Assembly: GCF_020149935.1 (NCBI RefSeq)
Contig: NZ_CP083757.1
Span: 2,567,501 to 2,631,500 of the forward strand
DNA length: 64,000 bases
Direction of reading: 5' to 3'
Source of the DNA: Marinilongibacter aquaticus
Lineage (GTDB): Bacteria > Bacteroidota > Bacteroidia > Cytophagales > Spirosomataceae
Positions 26,704 to 35,387 of this stretch are shown here, one piece after another. The translations under genes were made by a program, and so were the position numbers. Position 1 is the stretch's first letter, and every line of letters begins with the position of its first letter. The notes beneath the pieces are model-generated. The model did no database searches and had not been told where the DNA came from. It was given only the letters and a program-made list of their open reading frames with translations.

Positions 26704-27687
26704 TTACATACGTTTCAAACTTTCATCCTCGTATATCATTTTTCCGTCTTCAGAATATTCGCGAAGGAGCTTCGGCTCCATTTCGTCGAATTTATCTTTC
26801 CCATATTGAATCTCCTTTTTCCTGCGGTTTCCGGTATAATACTCTACCCAACGCCCTACTTTCACGCCATCGTCGTATTCGCCTTCCACTTCCAATCCGC
26901 CACCTTCGAAATACTTCAAATAAGGTCCAGTCTTTTCTCCAAATCTATAAGGAATCACCTCGTCTATTTTCGATTCGTTCCCGTTATAGTACGTGATTTC
27001 GGAATCGGCTAGAAAACCCCGGTCGAAATACTCTTTATCCAGAAGTGTAAAATCGTCATCCGAATCATACGTTTCCCAGCGGCCATCCTTTGCACCCAAA
27101 TAGTACACACCCGTTTTCACCAAATGCTCACCACGATACTCTCTGTAAGGCCCATGCAGCAAATGGTTGGTTTTATGATCACGAGCCACCGCTTCAATTA
27201 CCCGTTTCGTACGGTCATCAAACCAAAACAAAGAACGCACATACGGGCTACCCTGCTGGTACTCTTTTAAAGTATAGAATTCGATATACTGCATGCGGCT
27301 GCCCGACCCTCTTCTGTAAATGCGTTTCTCTACATCAAACCCCTCGTATTCCTTCCCGTTAAAGGTATTTTCCTTTTTCTTTTTTTTGGCCTCCTTTTGC
27401 TTTTTGCGAAACTCTTTGGCCTTTTCAGCGTAGCTGGGCACCGTTTCGCTCACGTATTTTTTGGCTTCCTCCACAGTAGAAATCTTCTGCCCCGGAGCAT
27501 TCACCGACGCCGAAGGCAAGCCGACATCCACAGGGAGCACATCTTCGATTTTCTCCTCCAAACTCATGCTCTTTCTTTCGGCTTTGCGTTCTGCTTTCGA
27601 CTTCGCCTTAGGTACTGCCGTTTCTTGAGCCCAAGAAAATACCGACAAGAAAAAACAAAAAGAAGTGATTAAAACTTTGAATTTCAT
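26704..27687 (-). CDS. exported protein with MORN/YwqK-like repeats
   Basis: A 327-residue exported protein. A signal peptide (to SWAQ, about residue 20) is followed by a highly charged Lys/Glu-rich coiled region (about 25-115) with a run of lysines. The C-terminal half repeats units such as HGPYREYRGEHLVKTGVYYLGAKDG, KTGPYLKYFEGGGLEVEGEY and VGRWVEYY, the G-x-W/Y-x-x-Y pattern of MORN/YwqK-type repeats. Such repeats form extended beta sheets; the function here is unknown. Despite the YwqK name, no toxin partner is present. It is divergent from the GDP-fucose synthase gene. Confidence 0.72.
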   Translation of the reverse strand: MKFKVLITSFCFFLSVFSWAQETAVPKAKSKAERKAERKSMSLEEKIEDVLPVDVGLPSASVNAPGQKISTVEEAKKYVSETVPSYAEKAKEFRKKQKEAKKKKKENTFNGKEYEGFDVEKRIYRRGSGSRMQYIEFYTLKEYQQGSPYVRSLFWFDDRTKRVIEAVARDHKTNHLLHGPYREYRGEHLVKTGVYYLGAKDGRWETYDSDDDFTLLDKEYFDRGFLADSEITYYNGNESKIDEVIPYRFGEKTGPYLKYFEGGGLEVEGEYDDGVKVGRWVEYYTGNRRKKEIQYGKDKFDEMEPKLLREYSEDGKMIYEDESLKRM

Positions 27688-27764
27688 TTAAGTTTGATGC
27701 GTTGTATTTTCGCGAGGGAAATAAAAATTCTTTTCGCCTCCAAAACGCTAAATATAGATAAAAA

Positions 27765-28703
27765 TTGGAAAAATCTGCCAAAATATACGTAGCGGGCCAT
27801 CGCGGAATGGTAGGCTCGGCATTGGTTCGAAAATTACAAAATGAAGGATTCGACAACCTCGTGCTTCGCACATCAAAAGAACTCGACCTGAGAGATCAAT
27901 TGGCCGTAAGTCGCTTTTTTGATGAAGAAAAGCCCGAGTACGTTTTTCTTGCAGCCGCGAAAGTGGGCGGCATTGTGGCCAACAATACCTATCGAGCCGA
28001 CTTTCTCTATGAAAACCTTGCGATCCAAAACAATGTCATTCATTCTGCATATGTGCAAAAAGTCAAAAAACTGATGTTTCTTGGCTCCTCGTGCATTTAT
28101 CCCAAAATGGCTCCGCAACCTTTAAAGGAAGATTACCTGCTCACTGGCCTTTTGGAACCCACCAATGAGCCGTACGCCATTGCCAAAATTGCCGGGATAA
28201 AAATGTGCGAAGCCTATCGTGACCAATACGGCTGTGATTTCATCTCGGTTATGCCCACCAATTTGTACGGCCCAAACGACAATTACGACCTACAGAATTC
28301 GCATGTATTGCCGGCCATGATTCGCAAATTTCACGAAGCCAAACTCAACCATTCCCCGCAAGTGGAGCTTTGGGGTACGGGCAGCCCGATGCGTGAGTTC
28401 CTCCACGCCAACGACTTGGCGGAGGCCTGTTTTTTCTTAATGGAAAACTACAGCGAATCGCAATTGGTCAACATCGGTACCGGTGTGGATGTCACCATAA
28501 AAGAGCTTGCCGAAACCATTCAAAATACGGTAGGTTACGAAGGCAAAATACATTGGAACACCGACAAGCCCGACGGTACGCCCCGCAAACTCATGGATGT
28601 ATCGAAGCTACACGGCTTGGGCTGGACACACAAAATTGATCTAAAAGAAGGCATTGAAATGGTTTATGAAGATTTCAAAAACCAGATAGTGCGAAAAATG
28701 TAA
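27765..28703 (+). CDS. fcl: GDP-L-fucose synthase, TTG start
   Basis: Last step of GDP-L-fucose formation: epimerises and reduces GDP-4-keto-6-deoxymannose with NADPH. The 312-residue SDR has [13 protein letters not shown] as nucleotide-binding motif, [14 protein letters not shown], the catalytic YAIAK, and [12 protein letters not shown]. The start is TTG: an in-frame TAA ends at 27761 and the next ATG would remove half of the nucleotide-binding loop. Its product, with ManC at 6608-7675, feeds surface glycan synthesis. The TVP38-like gene follows four bases later. Confidence 0.93.
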   Translation: MEKSAKIYVAGHRGMVGSALVRKLQNEGFDNLVLRTSKELDLRDQLAVSRFFDEEKPEYVFLAAAKVGGIVANNTYRADFLYENLAIQNNVIHSAYVQKVKKLMFLGSSCIYPKMAPQPLKEDYLLTGLLEPTNEPYAIAKIAGIKMCEAYRDQYGCDFISVMPTNLYGPNDNYDLQNSHVLPAMIRKFHEAKLNHSPQVELWGTGSPMREFLHANDLAEACFFLMENYSESQLVNIGTGVDVTIKELAETIQNTVGYEGKIHWNTDKPDGTPRKLMDVSKLHGLGWTHKIDLKEGIEMVYEDFKNQIVRKM

Positions 28704-28707
28704 CACA

Positions 28708-29406
28708 TTGAAAAGGGCCTTTCGAAAATACCTGAGCATTCCTGTCATTTCTTCATTGGTGCTCATTGCCGTGCCATTGATCGCCACGTCGTTTCTGAGT
28801 GTGTACTTTGTGCAAAACGAAGCTCACTTTTCGGCATACAACACGTACGAATGGCTCTTATTCTCTCTTTTGGGAATATTTAGTCAGGCTTTTGCCCTTA
28901 CACCGCCTACTTTTTGTGCTCTGGTTTTGGGCTATTTTTGGGGCTGGAAAACCCTTCCCGTCTTGTTTGTGATCAATATCGCCTCCATTTATTTGGTCAA
29001 CCGCATCGTGCTTGCCTTCGATCACCGCCGATTCAGGCAATATGTAGAAGAGAACCCTAAAGCCAAAAAGCTGCTGCAAAGCATTCGCACCGACGAACTC
29101 AAAATCATTACGCTCACGAAGCTTTCGCCAGTAATGCCCTTCACCTTTACAAACTTGGTCTTCACCCTTTCTGGAGCCAAGTTGAAAAACATTCTCTTGG
29201 GCGGCTTTCTGGGCATGATACCCCGAACTTTGCTTTCCTTGTGGACCGGTACTCAGGCCAAGGAAATCCGAAAATTATTGAACAATCCAAACAGCGGAAA
29301 CTTGGAGCAAATTACGGTGATACTCCTAATTTTCGTTTCTGTGATCGGGCTTTTCTGGGTCATCAATCGTGCTATAAAACGAAGCACAAACGGGAAAGAC
29401 CTTTAG
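28708..29406 (+). CDS. VTT-domain (TVP38/TMEM64, DedA-like) membrane protein, TTG start
   Basis: A 232-residue integral membrane protein with about six hydrophobic segments. The VTT region runs from a reentrant-type segment FALTPPTFCALVLGYFWGW to LTKLSPVMPFTFTNLVFTL and GGFLGMIPRTLLSLWTG, matching the TVP38/TMEM64/DedA superfamily, which includes lipid scramblases and polyprenyl-phosphate carriers. An in-frame TAG ends at 28689 and no ATG lies before the first helix, so TTG at 28708 is the start. Close coupling to fcl hints at a role in envelope lipid or glycan traffic, which is inference. Confidence 0.82.
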   Translation: MKRAFRKYLSIPVISSLVLIAVPLIATSFLSVYFVQNEAHFSAYNTYEWLLFSLLGIFSQAFALTPPTFCALVLGYFWGWKTLPVLFVINIASIYLVNRIVLAFDHRRFRQYVEENPKAKKLLQSIRTDELKIITLTKLSPVMPFTFTNLVFTLSGAKLKNILLGGFLGMIPRTLLSLWTGTQAKEIRKLLNNPNSGNLEQITVILLIFVSVIGLFWVINRAIKRSTNGKDL

Positions 29407-29425
29407 GTCTTTCCTGAATGGAGTG

Positions 29426-30505
29426 TCAGCGGAATTTCTTCAAGACATTCTTTGTCGCCTCAAGGTAAGCACGCCCCCATTTGCGGTCGGGTTCTAGGTG
29501 ATTTCCTTCTGCCCATTCATTCCAAGCATTGATGAACACAAAATTTTCTTCATCAGAAGGCGGCTCGAAACGCGTGCACACCTTATCGAGCCATTCTTGG
29601 TAAAGTTCGGGTGTAGAGCCATCTATGATAAAGGCCCTTTGGCTTTTCCTGGCGGTATTGTCCCACGCAGGCATCACACATTGATAGTGCTTGCTTTCGG
29701 GTACCGGTTTGGCCAACATCCGCTGAACAACCTCGGCGTAATTGTCTTTGAAATACGAAATTTTGAGTCCTAACTTTTGCTTTATACGTTGCCAAAAGTT
29801 GGGGTGTATTTTCAAGTTTTTCCAATCGGGTTGCCATTCCACAACCGCATCAAAACCCAGTTCATCCGGGTTTTCAATCGCCCCTTCAGAGGTTTTTACT
29901 CCAGCCAAATAAATATCTTTGAATCCGTGCTTTTTCACCTCATCTCGCCAAATGGCGATACTTTCTTTCAGGTCGGGAATAATGTGCGTATTGAAGAAAA
30001 GAAAAAAGGGCTTGCCGTCAACGGTAATGTATCTTTTGTCGGCAAAAGCCGTCTCACACAAGAATTTCGCATGAGCACGGTGGTCTTCTGGCGAATAATC
30101 TTGTCGCATCAGCACTTTCTGATCGAGGCCATCCCAGCGGCGTGTCCAGTTTTCATTGGCCCAACAAAGCATAAAAGGGAAATCGGGTTTGCCAATCCTG
30201 AGCATCTCGTTTACTGGAGTTTCGAGCAATTGCTTTCCATTGAACCAATAATGGTGTATGCAGAATCCGTGAATATCGTATTCCTGAGCCAATTTAGCTT
30301 GTTCCTCTCTGCTATCGGCCAAACGCAAATCGTAAAAACCCAAATCTGTGGGTAAATGTGGCTGGTAATGCCCACTGAAACGGGGCGTCGCCTTGGTCAC
30401 ATTTGTCCATTCTGTAAATCCTTTACCCCACCATTTGTCATTTTCCGGAATTGGGTGGAACTGGGGCAAAATCACTGCTAAAGCACGCAGTTTCTTCTCA
30501 ATCAT
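29426..30505 (-). CDS. WbsX-family / GH99-like glycan-modifying protein
   Basis: A 359-residue protein of the Glyco_tran_WbsX family (GH99-like TIM barrel). Diagnostic segments are LPQFHPIPENDKWWGKGFTE, GYDIHGFCIHHYWFNGK-like text near residue 75-90, CWANENWTRRWDG, and a C-terminal NAWNEWAEG with the pair of acidic residues expected at a glycosidase-like site. WbsX proteins are found in O-antigen and capsule loci; whether they transfer or cleave sugars is unsettled. No signal peptide, so cytosolic. It follows the 2OG-Fe(II) oxygenase gene by nine bases and is probably co-transcribed. Confidence 0.87.
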   Translation of the reverse strand: MIEKKLRALAVILPQFHPIPENDKWWGKGFTEWTNVTKATPRFSGHYQPHLPTDLGFYDLRLADSREEQAKLAQEYDIHGFCIHHYWFNGKQLLETPVNEMLRIGKPDFPFMLCWANENWTRRWDGLDQKVLMRQDYSPEDHRAHAKFLCETAFADKRYITVDGKPFFLFFNTHIIPDLKESIAIWRDEVKKHGFKDIYLAGVKTSEGAIENPDELGFDAVVEWQPDWKNLKIHPNFWQRIKQKLGLKISYFKDNYAEVVQRMLAKPVPESKHYQCVMPAWDNTARKSQRAFIIDGSTPELYQEWLDKVCTRFEPPSDEENFVFINAWNEWAEGNHLEPDRKWGRAYLEATKNVLKKFR

Positions 30506-30514
30506 ACTCTCTAA

Positions 30515-31357
30515 TTATTTGCTGGCCAAACTCTTCAGCGAATCGTAAATGATAGGCGGAGTCACTTGTTTAATGAAGCGTTTTATTGGGTTCTTTTCGT
30601 AACCAATGATATTGTCTGTGTCTACTGTTGCCGGTTTATCGTCTCCCGGGCGATCGGTAAACTTCACATGAAGTTTTTTGTTCTGATCTACTTCTTCTGC
30701 TGGCCTGCCGTTTGTGAAATAGAAAAAAGCCAACGATTTGCGGCTCATTCCCTCGGGGCATTTCACCTCTTCGGGCACACCGTGCATATTGAAATCCGTC
30801 ACGTTGAAAACCAACAACCTATTGAATACCGGCAGCACTTTCTTTTTGCATTCGGTCATTTCGGTATCCCAAAGTTCCAAATGCCCGTTGTACTCCTCTT
30901 TCCAATCTTTGTTCAAATACAAAATAGCATTTACACGCCTATCCAAAGGCCAACGCACGTGCTTGCTGTAGTCGGCATGTACGCCCAGTTTTCCTTTTCC
31001 ATTCAATTGGTGAAGGCCTCCGCCAAAGAAATAGGGATCGGGTATCAAATTGTCGATTCCTGTTAGCTTTTCGAGAAAAACCAAAAAAGGAGCCGAATTG
31101 AACTGGTAAAGCAAATGTTGCGTAAACTCGGCCACCTTGCCTTCTCCATTCAGTTCCTGCTTTTTTTCATAATGGCTGGAGTAGTCGTGCCAGATTTTCG
31201 TGCCCGGATTGGGGAATTCTTCCAAGACCTTATCGAGGGCTTCCGGATCCATGAAGTTGTCGATTACGACATGCGGAAAAGGTTCGTTCTTTTTATATTC
31301 TCCGGCGTGTTTTTTCGCCAGTGCATCCAGTTGCTCGTTGTTGAAATACAGCTTCAT
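30515..31357 (-). CDS. 2OG-Fe(II) dioxygenase
   Basis: A 280-residue non-haem iron oxygenase of the prolyl-4-hydroxylase-like fold. The facial triad can be seen: H-x-D in GVHADYSKH (near residue 126), a distal His in FNMHGVPEE (near 190), and the 2-oxoglutarate-binding Arg in GMSRKSLAFF (near 207). A C-terminal extension of about 60 residues is basic. It is cytosolic. The pairing with a WbsX gene suggests hydroxylation of a sugar, lipid carrier or protein in surface glycan assembly, but the substrate is not known. Confidence 0.82.
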   Translation of the reverse strand: MKLYFNNEQLDALAKKHAGEYKKNEPFPHVVIDNFMDPEALDKVLEEFPNPGTKIWHDYSSHYEKKQELNGEGKVAEFTQHLLYQFNSAPFLVFLEKLTGIDNLIPDPYFFGGGLHQLNGKGKLGVHADYSKHVRWPLDRRVNAILYLNKDWKEEYNGHLELWDTEMTECKKKVLPVFNRLLVFNVTDFNMHGVPEEVKCPEGMSRKSLAFFYFTNGRPAEEVDQNKKLHVKFTDRPGDDKPATVDTDNIIGYEKNPIKRFIKQVTPPIIYDSLKSLASK

Positions 31358-31393
31358 AAATCTTGAAAATCAATCTGTAGGGAAAAATCTGCC

Positions 31394-31401
31394 CAAAGGT
31401 A
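31394..31401 (-). promoter_or_regulatory. -7 promoter element for the 2OG oxygenase-WbsX pair
   Basis: On the minus strand TACCTTTG matches TAnnTTTG, 36 bases before the ATG at 31357. A matching -33 TTG is not seen. Confidence 0.55.
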
Positions 31402-31449
31402 ATTATTATTTGAAAAACTTTATCGACCGCAAGAGCTTAAAGCACAGGC

Positions 31450-31481
31450 AAAAAAGAAAGGGCCCGTTTTCGCGGGCCCTT
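31450..31481 (-). terminator. terminator of the GMC/TIM-barrel operon
   Basis: On the minus strand AAGGGCCCG and CGGGCCCTT pair perfectly around CGAAAA, followed by TCTTTTTTG. It lies 22 bases after the TIM-barrel gene stop and ends the operon that starts at 34674. Confidence 0.9.
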
Positions 31482-31502
31482 CAAACGCTTGTACTGCAGT
31501 GC

Positions 31503-32396
31503 TTATTTTGTCAAGCTTTTGATGTACTCTATGCTTTGGGGAATATTCTCAAACTCTTTGTCGCTCTCGTCTTCCACGAAAAAGTGTGTCATGCCAATTT
31601 TCTGAGCCTCGGTAAAAATTGCAGGCCAATCGGCTTGTCCCATGCCTACGGGCACATCGTTTTCGGCCGGAGTTCCACCCGTAAAATCGCCCTGCACTCC
31701 TTTCTTCAAATCCTTTACGTGCATCAATTTATACCGATCTCCATATTTTTTCAACAGGGCCACAGGGTCGCCTCCACCGTGCATTGTCCACAAAACATCC
31801 ATCTCGAAAGACACGCTTTCAGGATCGGTGTTGCTGATGATGTAATCGAGCAATGTGCCTTCGCCATTGGGGTTCGGACGAAACTCGTATCCATGCGGAT
31901 GGTAGCAGAAAATCAAACCCGCATCGGCAATTTTCTTTCCAGCGGCATTGAAAACCTTCACTGCATTTTCAGCGTCTTCGAAAGTAAAATTGTTGCCGTC
32001 GTGCGGAATCCACGCACACATCACATATTCGGCTCCCAGAGCTTTGGCATTGTCGATAATCGGTTGGGGATCTTCGCCAAGCTGTTCGAAGCTGCTCCCC
32101 GCAGAAACCACTTTCATGCCTCGTGCATCGCAAAGGGCTTTGAACTCCTCGGGGCTTAATCCACGCGATGCTCCCCCTTCAATTTCTGTAAAGCCCAAAG
32201 CTTTGGCGGTATCCAACACAGCCTCGACAGTCCATGTGCTGTCACGCATTTGATTTCGGAAAGTGTACATCTGCACGCCCAGTTCTGCATTGTACAAAGG
32301 CTCTTTTGCCGACTCTTCCTTCGATTCGGAAGAACCGCAAGCGTTGAGCATAAGAAATGCACTCGCTGCGAATAAGGATAGGATGGTTTTTCTCAT
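31503..32396 (-). CDS. sugar isomerase/epimerase-like TIM-barrel lipoprotein
   Basis: A 297-residue protein with a lipoprotein signal (AFLMLNAC, Cys20), so the enzyme faces the periplasm. The barrel is of the xylose isomerase-like/AP endonuclease 2 type: YTFRNQMRDS, GFTEIEGG, YHPHGYEFRP, FEMDVLWTMHGG, LMHVKDLKKG and FVEDESD carry the Glu, Asp and His metal ligands expected. In known 3-keto-sugar pathways a relative of this fold isomerises or cleaves 3-keto glycosides. The operon partners (GMC oxidoreductase and subunit 3-like protein) fit this; the exact reaction is inference. Terminator follows. Confidence 0.85.
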   Translation of the reverse strand: MRKTILSLFAASAFLMLNACGSSESKEESAKEPLYNAELGVQMYTFRNQMRDSTWTVEAVLDTAKALGFTEIEGGASRGLSPEEFKALCDARGMKVVSAGSSFEQLGEDPQPIIDNAKALGAEYVMCAWIPHDGNNFTFEDAENAVKVFNAAGKKIADAGLIFCYHPHGYEFRPNPNGEGTLLDYIISNTDPESVSFEMDVLWTMHGGGDPVALLKKYGDRYKLMHVKDLKKGVQGDFTGGTPAENDVPVGMGQADWPAIFTEAQKIGMTHFFVEDESDKEFENIPQSIEYIKSLTK

Positions 32397-32426
32397 CTTC
32401 TCTATTTTATTTTTAAATACTTAAGG

Positions 32427-34133
32427 TTACAAATTACGTTTTTTCAACTCGTCGGCTGCAAAATTGGCGGCTCGAGCAGAGAAGGCCATATAAGTGAGCG
32501 TAGGGTTCTGGGTGCTCGTCGATGTCATACAGGCTCCATCCGTTACAAACACATTTTTACATGCGTGCAATTGATGATGTGCATTCAGCATCGAACTCTT
32601 CGGGTCTTTCCCCATACGCACGCCACCCATTTCGTGGATGTCCGAACCGGGAGCCGCATGAGAATCGTCAACGGAAATATCTACACACCCGGCTCTTTCA
32701 AACATTTCGCCAATCTGCTGTTTGAAATCCTCAACCATTTTGTCGTCGTTTTCCGTCCAATCGCAAGAAAATACAATTTGCGGGATGCCGTATTTGTCTT
32801 TAAGCTCTTCGTGCAAGCGGATATGGTTTTCTTCCACAGGTATTGTTTCGCCCATCATCCAAGCCGAAAGGTGCCAATCGCCCCATTCTTGTTTCAAAAG
32901 ATTATCGCGAAGCGAATCTCCGATCCCTTCCGAAGAACGGTGCTTCCCTCTACCACCGCCAATTCCTGTCGCATAACCACGGAGAAAATCCATTTCGTGA
33001 GCATGTAAATTTCGAAAGCGAGGAATATACGCATGCGAAGGGTTGCCGCCCGCTGTGCGTTTGTCTTTAAAGCCCGTATGCCGCCCGCTGGCCCGTCCGC
33101 GATAATTGTGCCACGCAATGTATTTCCCCAATACGCCGCTGTCGTTCCCCAAACCATTGGGAAATCTGTCGGACGTTGAATTCAGCAAAATAGCATTGGA
33201 GTTGATTGCCGAACCGTTCACAAAAATCACTTTGGCATAAAACTCGAGCATTTCCCTTGTGTTGGCATCTACGATTCGTACACCCGTCGCCTTTTCTTTC
33301 TTATCATCGTAAATAATCGAATGCACCACAGCGTCCGGCCGCAGAGTCATATTTCCTGTTTTGGCCGCCCAAGGCAATGTCGACGCATTCGAACTAAAAT
33401 AACCTCCATAATTGCAGCCACGGTTGCACATTCTTTGACTCATGCACCTTCCGCGACCTTGATCGAAGTGAATTTGCTGTGGGTCGGTAAGGTGAGCCGC
33501 CCGGCCCGAAATCAAACGCCTACCGTCTTTGTACTGGCTTTCGATTGCCTGTTTGAAATGCTTCTCGACACAGTTCAGTTCAAAACCCGGCTGCACAATG
33601 CTGTTGGGCAATTCGGGCAAATCATCATTAAACCCACAAATACCTGCAAACTTCTCTACGTGATCGTACCATGGAGCCATGTCTTCATAGCGAATGGGCC
33701 AATCGACTGCAAAGCCATCGCGTGCAGGCCCTTCAAAATCAAAATCAGACCAACGTTGCGTCTGCCTGGCCCAAAGCAAAGACTTTCCGCCTTCATGATA
33801 GCCACGATACCAGCGGAAAGGCTTCTCGTAAACTACAGGCTGCTCGTCTTCTTTCAAACGCCAATGCAAGGTTTCGGCTCGCATAAATTTCGAAAAACCA
33901 TAGGGTTCTTGATCCTTTACAGATACCGAACCTCGGTATTCAAACTCCCATGGAGCCTTCGAAGCTGTGGGATAATCTACAATATGTTTCACTCCACGTC
34001 CGCGTTCCAGCACCAAGGTTTTCAATCCGCGGTCGCACAATTCCTTTGCAGCCCAGCCTCCGCTAGCCCCCGAGCCAATTACGATGGCATCGTAGCTATG
34101 CTTTTTCTTCGCCGTTAAATTCAAGTTTGCCAT
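32427..34133 (-). CDS. GMC-family FAD oxidoreductase (probable periplasmic sugar dehydrogenase)
   Basis: A 568-residue flavoprotein. The FAD-binding motif GSGASGG is at residues 20-26 and VLERGRG follows. The C-terminal domain contains HEMGGVRMG and STQNPTLTYMAF, including the His/Asn pair of GMC active sites. The size and neighbours match gluconate-2-dehydrogenase large subunits and the glucoside 3-dehydrogenase LacA group. It has no signal peptide of its own; the Tat-signal partner gene 19 bases upstream could carry it across the membrane, as in LacA/LacC-type pairs. No cytochrome c subunit is seen in this operon. Confidence 0.9.
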   Translation of the reverse strand: MANLNLTAKKKHSYDAIVIGSGASGGWAAKELCDRGLKTLVLERGRGVKHIVDYPTASKAPWEFEYRGSVSVKDQEPYGFSKFMRAETLHWRLKEDEQPVVYEKPFRWYRGYHEGGKSLLWARQTQRWSDFDFEGPARDGFAVDWPIRYEDMAPWYDHVEKFAGICGFNDDLPELPNSIVQPGFELNCVEKHFKQAIESQYKDGRRLISGRAAHLTDPQQIHFDQGRGRCMSQRMCNRGCNYGGYFSSNASTLPWAAKTGNMTLRPDAVVHSIIYDDKKEKATGVRIVDANTREMLEFYAKVIFVNGSAINSNAILLNSTSDRFPNGLGNDSGVLGKYIAWHNYRGRASGRHTGFKDKRTAGGNPSHAYIPRFRNLHAHEMDFLRGYATGIGGGRGKHRSSEGIGDSLRDNLLKQEWGDWHLSAWMMGETIPVEENHIRLHEELKDKYGIPQIVFSCDWTENDDKMVEDFKQQIGEMFERAGCVDISVDDSHAAPGSDIHEMGGVRMGKDPKSSMLNAHHQLHACKNVFVTDGACMTSTSTQNPTLTYMAFSARAANFAADELKKRNL

Positions 34134-34152
34134 TATATTCGATTAGCTTGTT

Positions 34153-34674
34153 CTAATTTTCAACATCTACACAGCCTTCGTAAAAACCTGGGGCCATCAC
34201 ATAGTCGTAATGATTGACCATTACATACTCAGAAGTGGTATAGCCACGGATGGTCTCTCTTCTCAGCGTATCGTAAAACCATTTGTCGGCCCCGCTACCG
34301 GATGTCCCAAGGGCAGAAAGCAAACCCTCTCGCTGTGTTTGAGTACATTTTTCGAAATCCTGACCAAATGAACGTCGGGCTTGTAGGTTCAACGCTTCCA
34401 GTCCCGACTTGATCTTCTCTTGCTCCGCAGTTTCGTAACAATTCGCAAAAAGTCTATCCAAAAACTGATCGACCTGCAAAGAGACTGCCCCAGGCTCCTT
34501 TTTCCCCTCAGGAATAAACGTATCGGCTATTGCCGTCAAACTTTTCAGGCTTTCCTTATCCAAAAAGCCATTTTTGGGGAGCGTGGACTGATTCCAGCCA
34601 TTGGCCCAAACAGGCATGGCGACGATGGCTCCGTAGCCCAGACCCATCTGCCTAATCATATCTCTTCTATTCAT
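34153..34674 (-). CDS. gluconate 2-dehydrogenase subunit 3-family protein with Tat-like signal
   Basis: A 173-residue protein. The N-terminus MNRRDMIRQMGLGYGAIVAMP has the paired arginines and hydrophobic helix of a Tat signal. The body fits the small subunit 3 family: LTAIADTFIPEGKKEPGAVSL, a central helical part, and a C-terminal TSEYVMVNHYDYVMAPGFYEGC. Its role is to export and stabilise the flavin subunit encoded next. It is first in the operon, behind a well-formed promoter at 34714-34743. Confidence 0.88.
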   Translation of the reverse strand: MNRRDMIRQMGLGYGAIVAMPVWANGWNQSTLPKNGFLDKESLKSLTAIADTFIPEGKKEPGAVSLQVDQFLDRLFANCYETAEQEKIKSGLEALNLQARRSFGQDFEKCTQTQREGLLSALGTSGSGADKWFYDTLRRETIRGYTTSEYVMVNHYDYVMAPGFYEGCVDVEN

Positions 34675-34713
34675 TGCTAATCAATTGGTTAGGATTTTAA
34701 GACTCGTGCAAAC

Positions 34714-34743
34714 CAAATCTACTTTTTCTTGCCGAATATGCAA
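34714..34743 (-). promoter_or_regulatory. promoter of the GMC oxidoreductase operon
   Basis: On the minus strand TTG (34741-34743), a 19-base spacer and TAGATTTG (34714-34721) match the phylum consensus; the ATG lies 39 bases beyond the -7 box. This suggests one transcript through three genes to the terminator at 31450. Confidence 0.72.
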
Positions 34744-34873
34744 GGCTCGAGGAATGATGTCTAGATCAAACGAGAATCTAAAAAGACCAAAAGGCTTCTC
34801 AATCATTTGGAAAGCCCATTTCTCGCTCAAGTCCTTTGAAATTTTTCCGTAATTTCGTTCAAAACCCAAAAAC

Positions 34874-35386
34874 ATGATTGCTCAAGAGTTCCTTTTGCAA
34901 CGCTATGCAAAAAATGGCGAGAAAACCGGCTGGACTTTCATCGAGTTCGAACCCCAAATGATTGAAAAACTGGGGACAAACAGCAAGACGAGCTTTCGTG
35001 TAAAAGGCCATCTGGACAGCCTGCCTATTAAACAATTGGCTGTGATGCCCATCGGCGAGGGCTATTTCATTTTGCCGCTTAAGGCCGAAATCCGCAAAAA
35101 AATAGGCAAAGAAGAAGGCCAAAAAGTACAAGCTCTGCTCGAGTTGGACGACAGCAAATTGGAACTGTCGGAAGATTTTCTTGCCTGCCTTGAAGACGAA
35201 CCAAAGGCCATGGCCTTTTTCGATACCCTAAGCCCTGGGCATCAACGGTATTTTTCCAATTGGATTGAATCGGCAAAAACCATAGAAACCAAGACAAAAA
35301 GAATAAGCCAAAGTCTCTATGGGCTCGCAAACCATATGGATTATGGCCAAATGATTCGCCATTTCAAAAGCTTGAAAAACAAATGA
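34874..35386 (+). CDS. YdeI/OmpD-associated, DUF1905-type protein
   Basis: A 170-residue cytosolic protein. The N-terminal DUF1905 part includes GWTFIEFEPQMIEKLG and the C-terminal YdeI-like part includes LDTLSPGHQRYFSNWIESAKTIETKTKRI-type text, the most conserved region of the family. The length is that of two-domain members. Molecular function is not established; E. coli-type names refer to stress or bacteriocin phenotypes. It ends one base before the convergent acyltransferase gene. Confidence 0.8.
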   Translation: MIAQEFLLQRYAKNGEKTGWTFIEFEPQMIEKLGTNSKTSFRVKGHLDSLPIKQLAVMPIGEGYFILPLKAEIRKKIGKEEGQKVQALLELDDSKLELSEDFLACLEDEPKAMAFFDTLSPGHQRYFSNWIESAKTIETKTKRISQSLYGLANHMDYGQMIRHFKSLKNK

Positions 35387-35387
35387 A

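Noticed and set aside
26704-27687. Toxin-antitoxin system, from the YwqK-type repeats
   Set aside because: The protein has a signal peptide and no toxin gene is adjacent; the YwqK name only reflects the repeat type.
31200-32159. 319-residue plus-strand frame
   Set aside because: Antisense to the 2OG oxygenase and TIM-barrel genes, and it crosses the terminator at 31450-31481; Cys/His-rich composition typical of a shadow frame.
33321-34118. 265-residue plus-strand frame
   Set aside because: Antisense to the GMC oxidoreductase gene, whose FAD and active-site motifs are intact.
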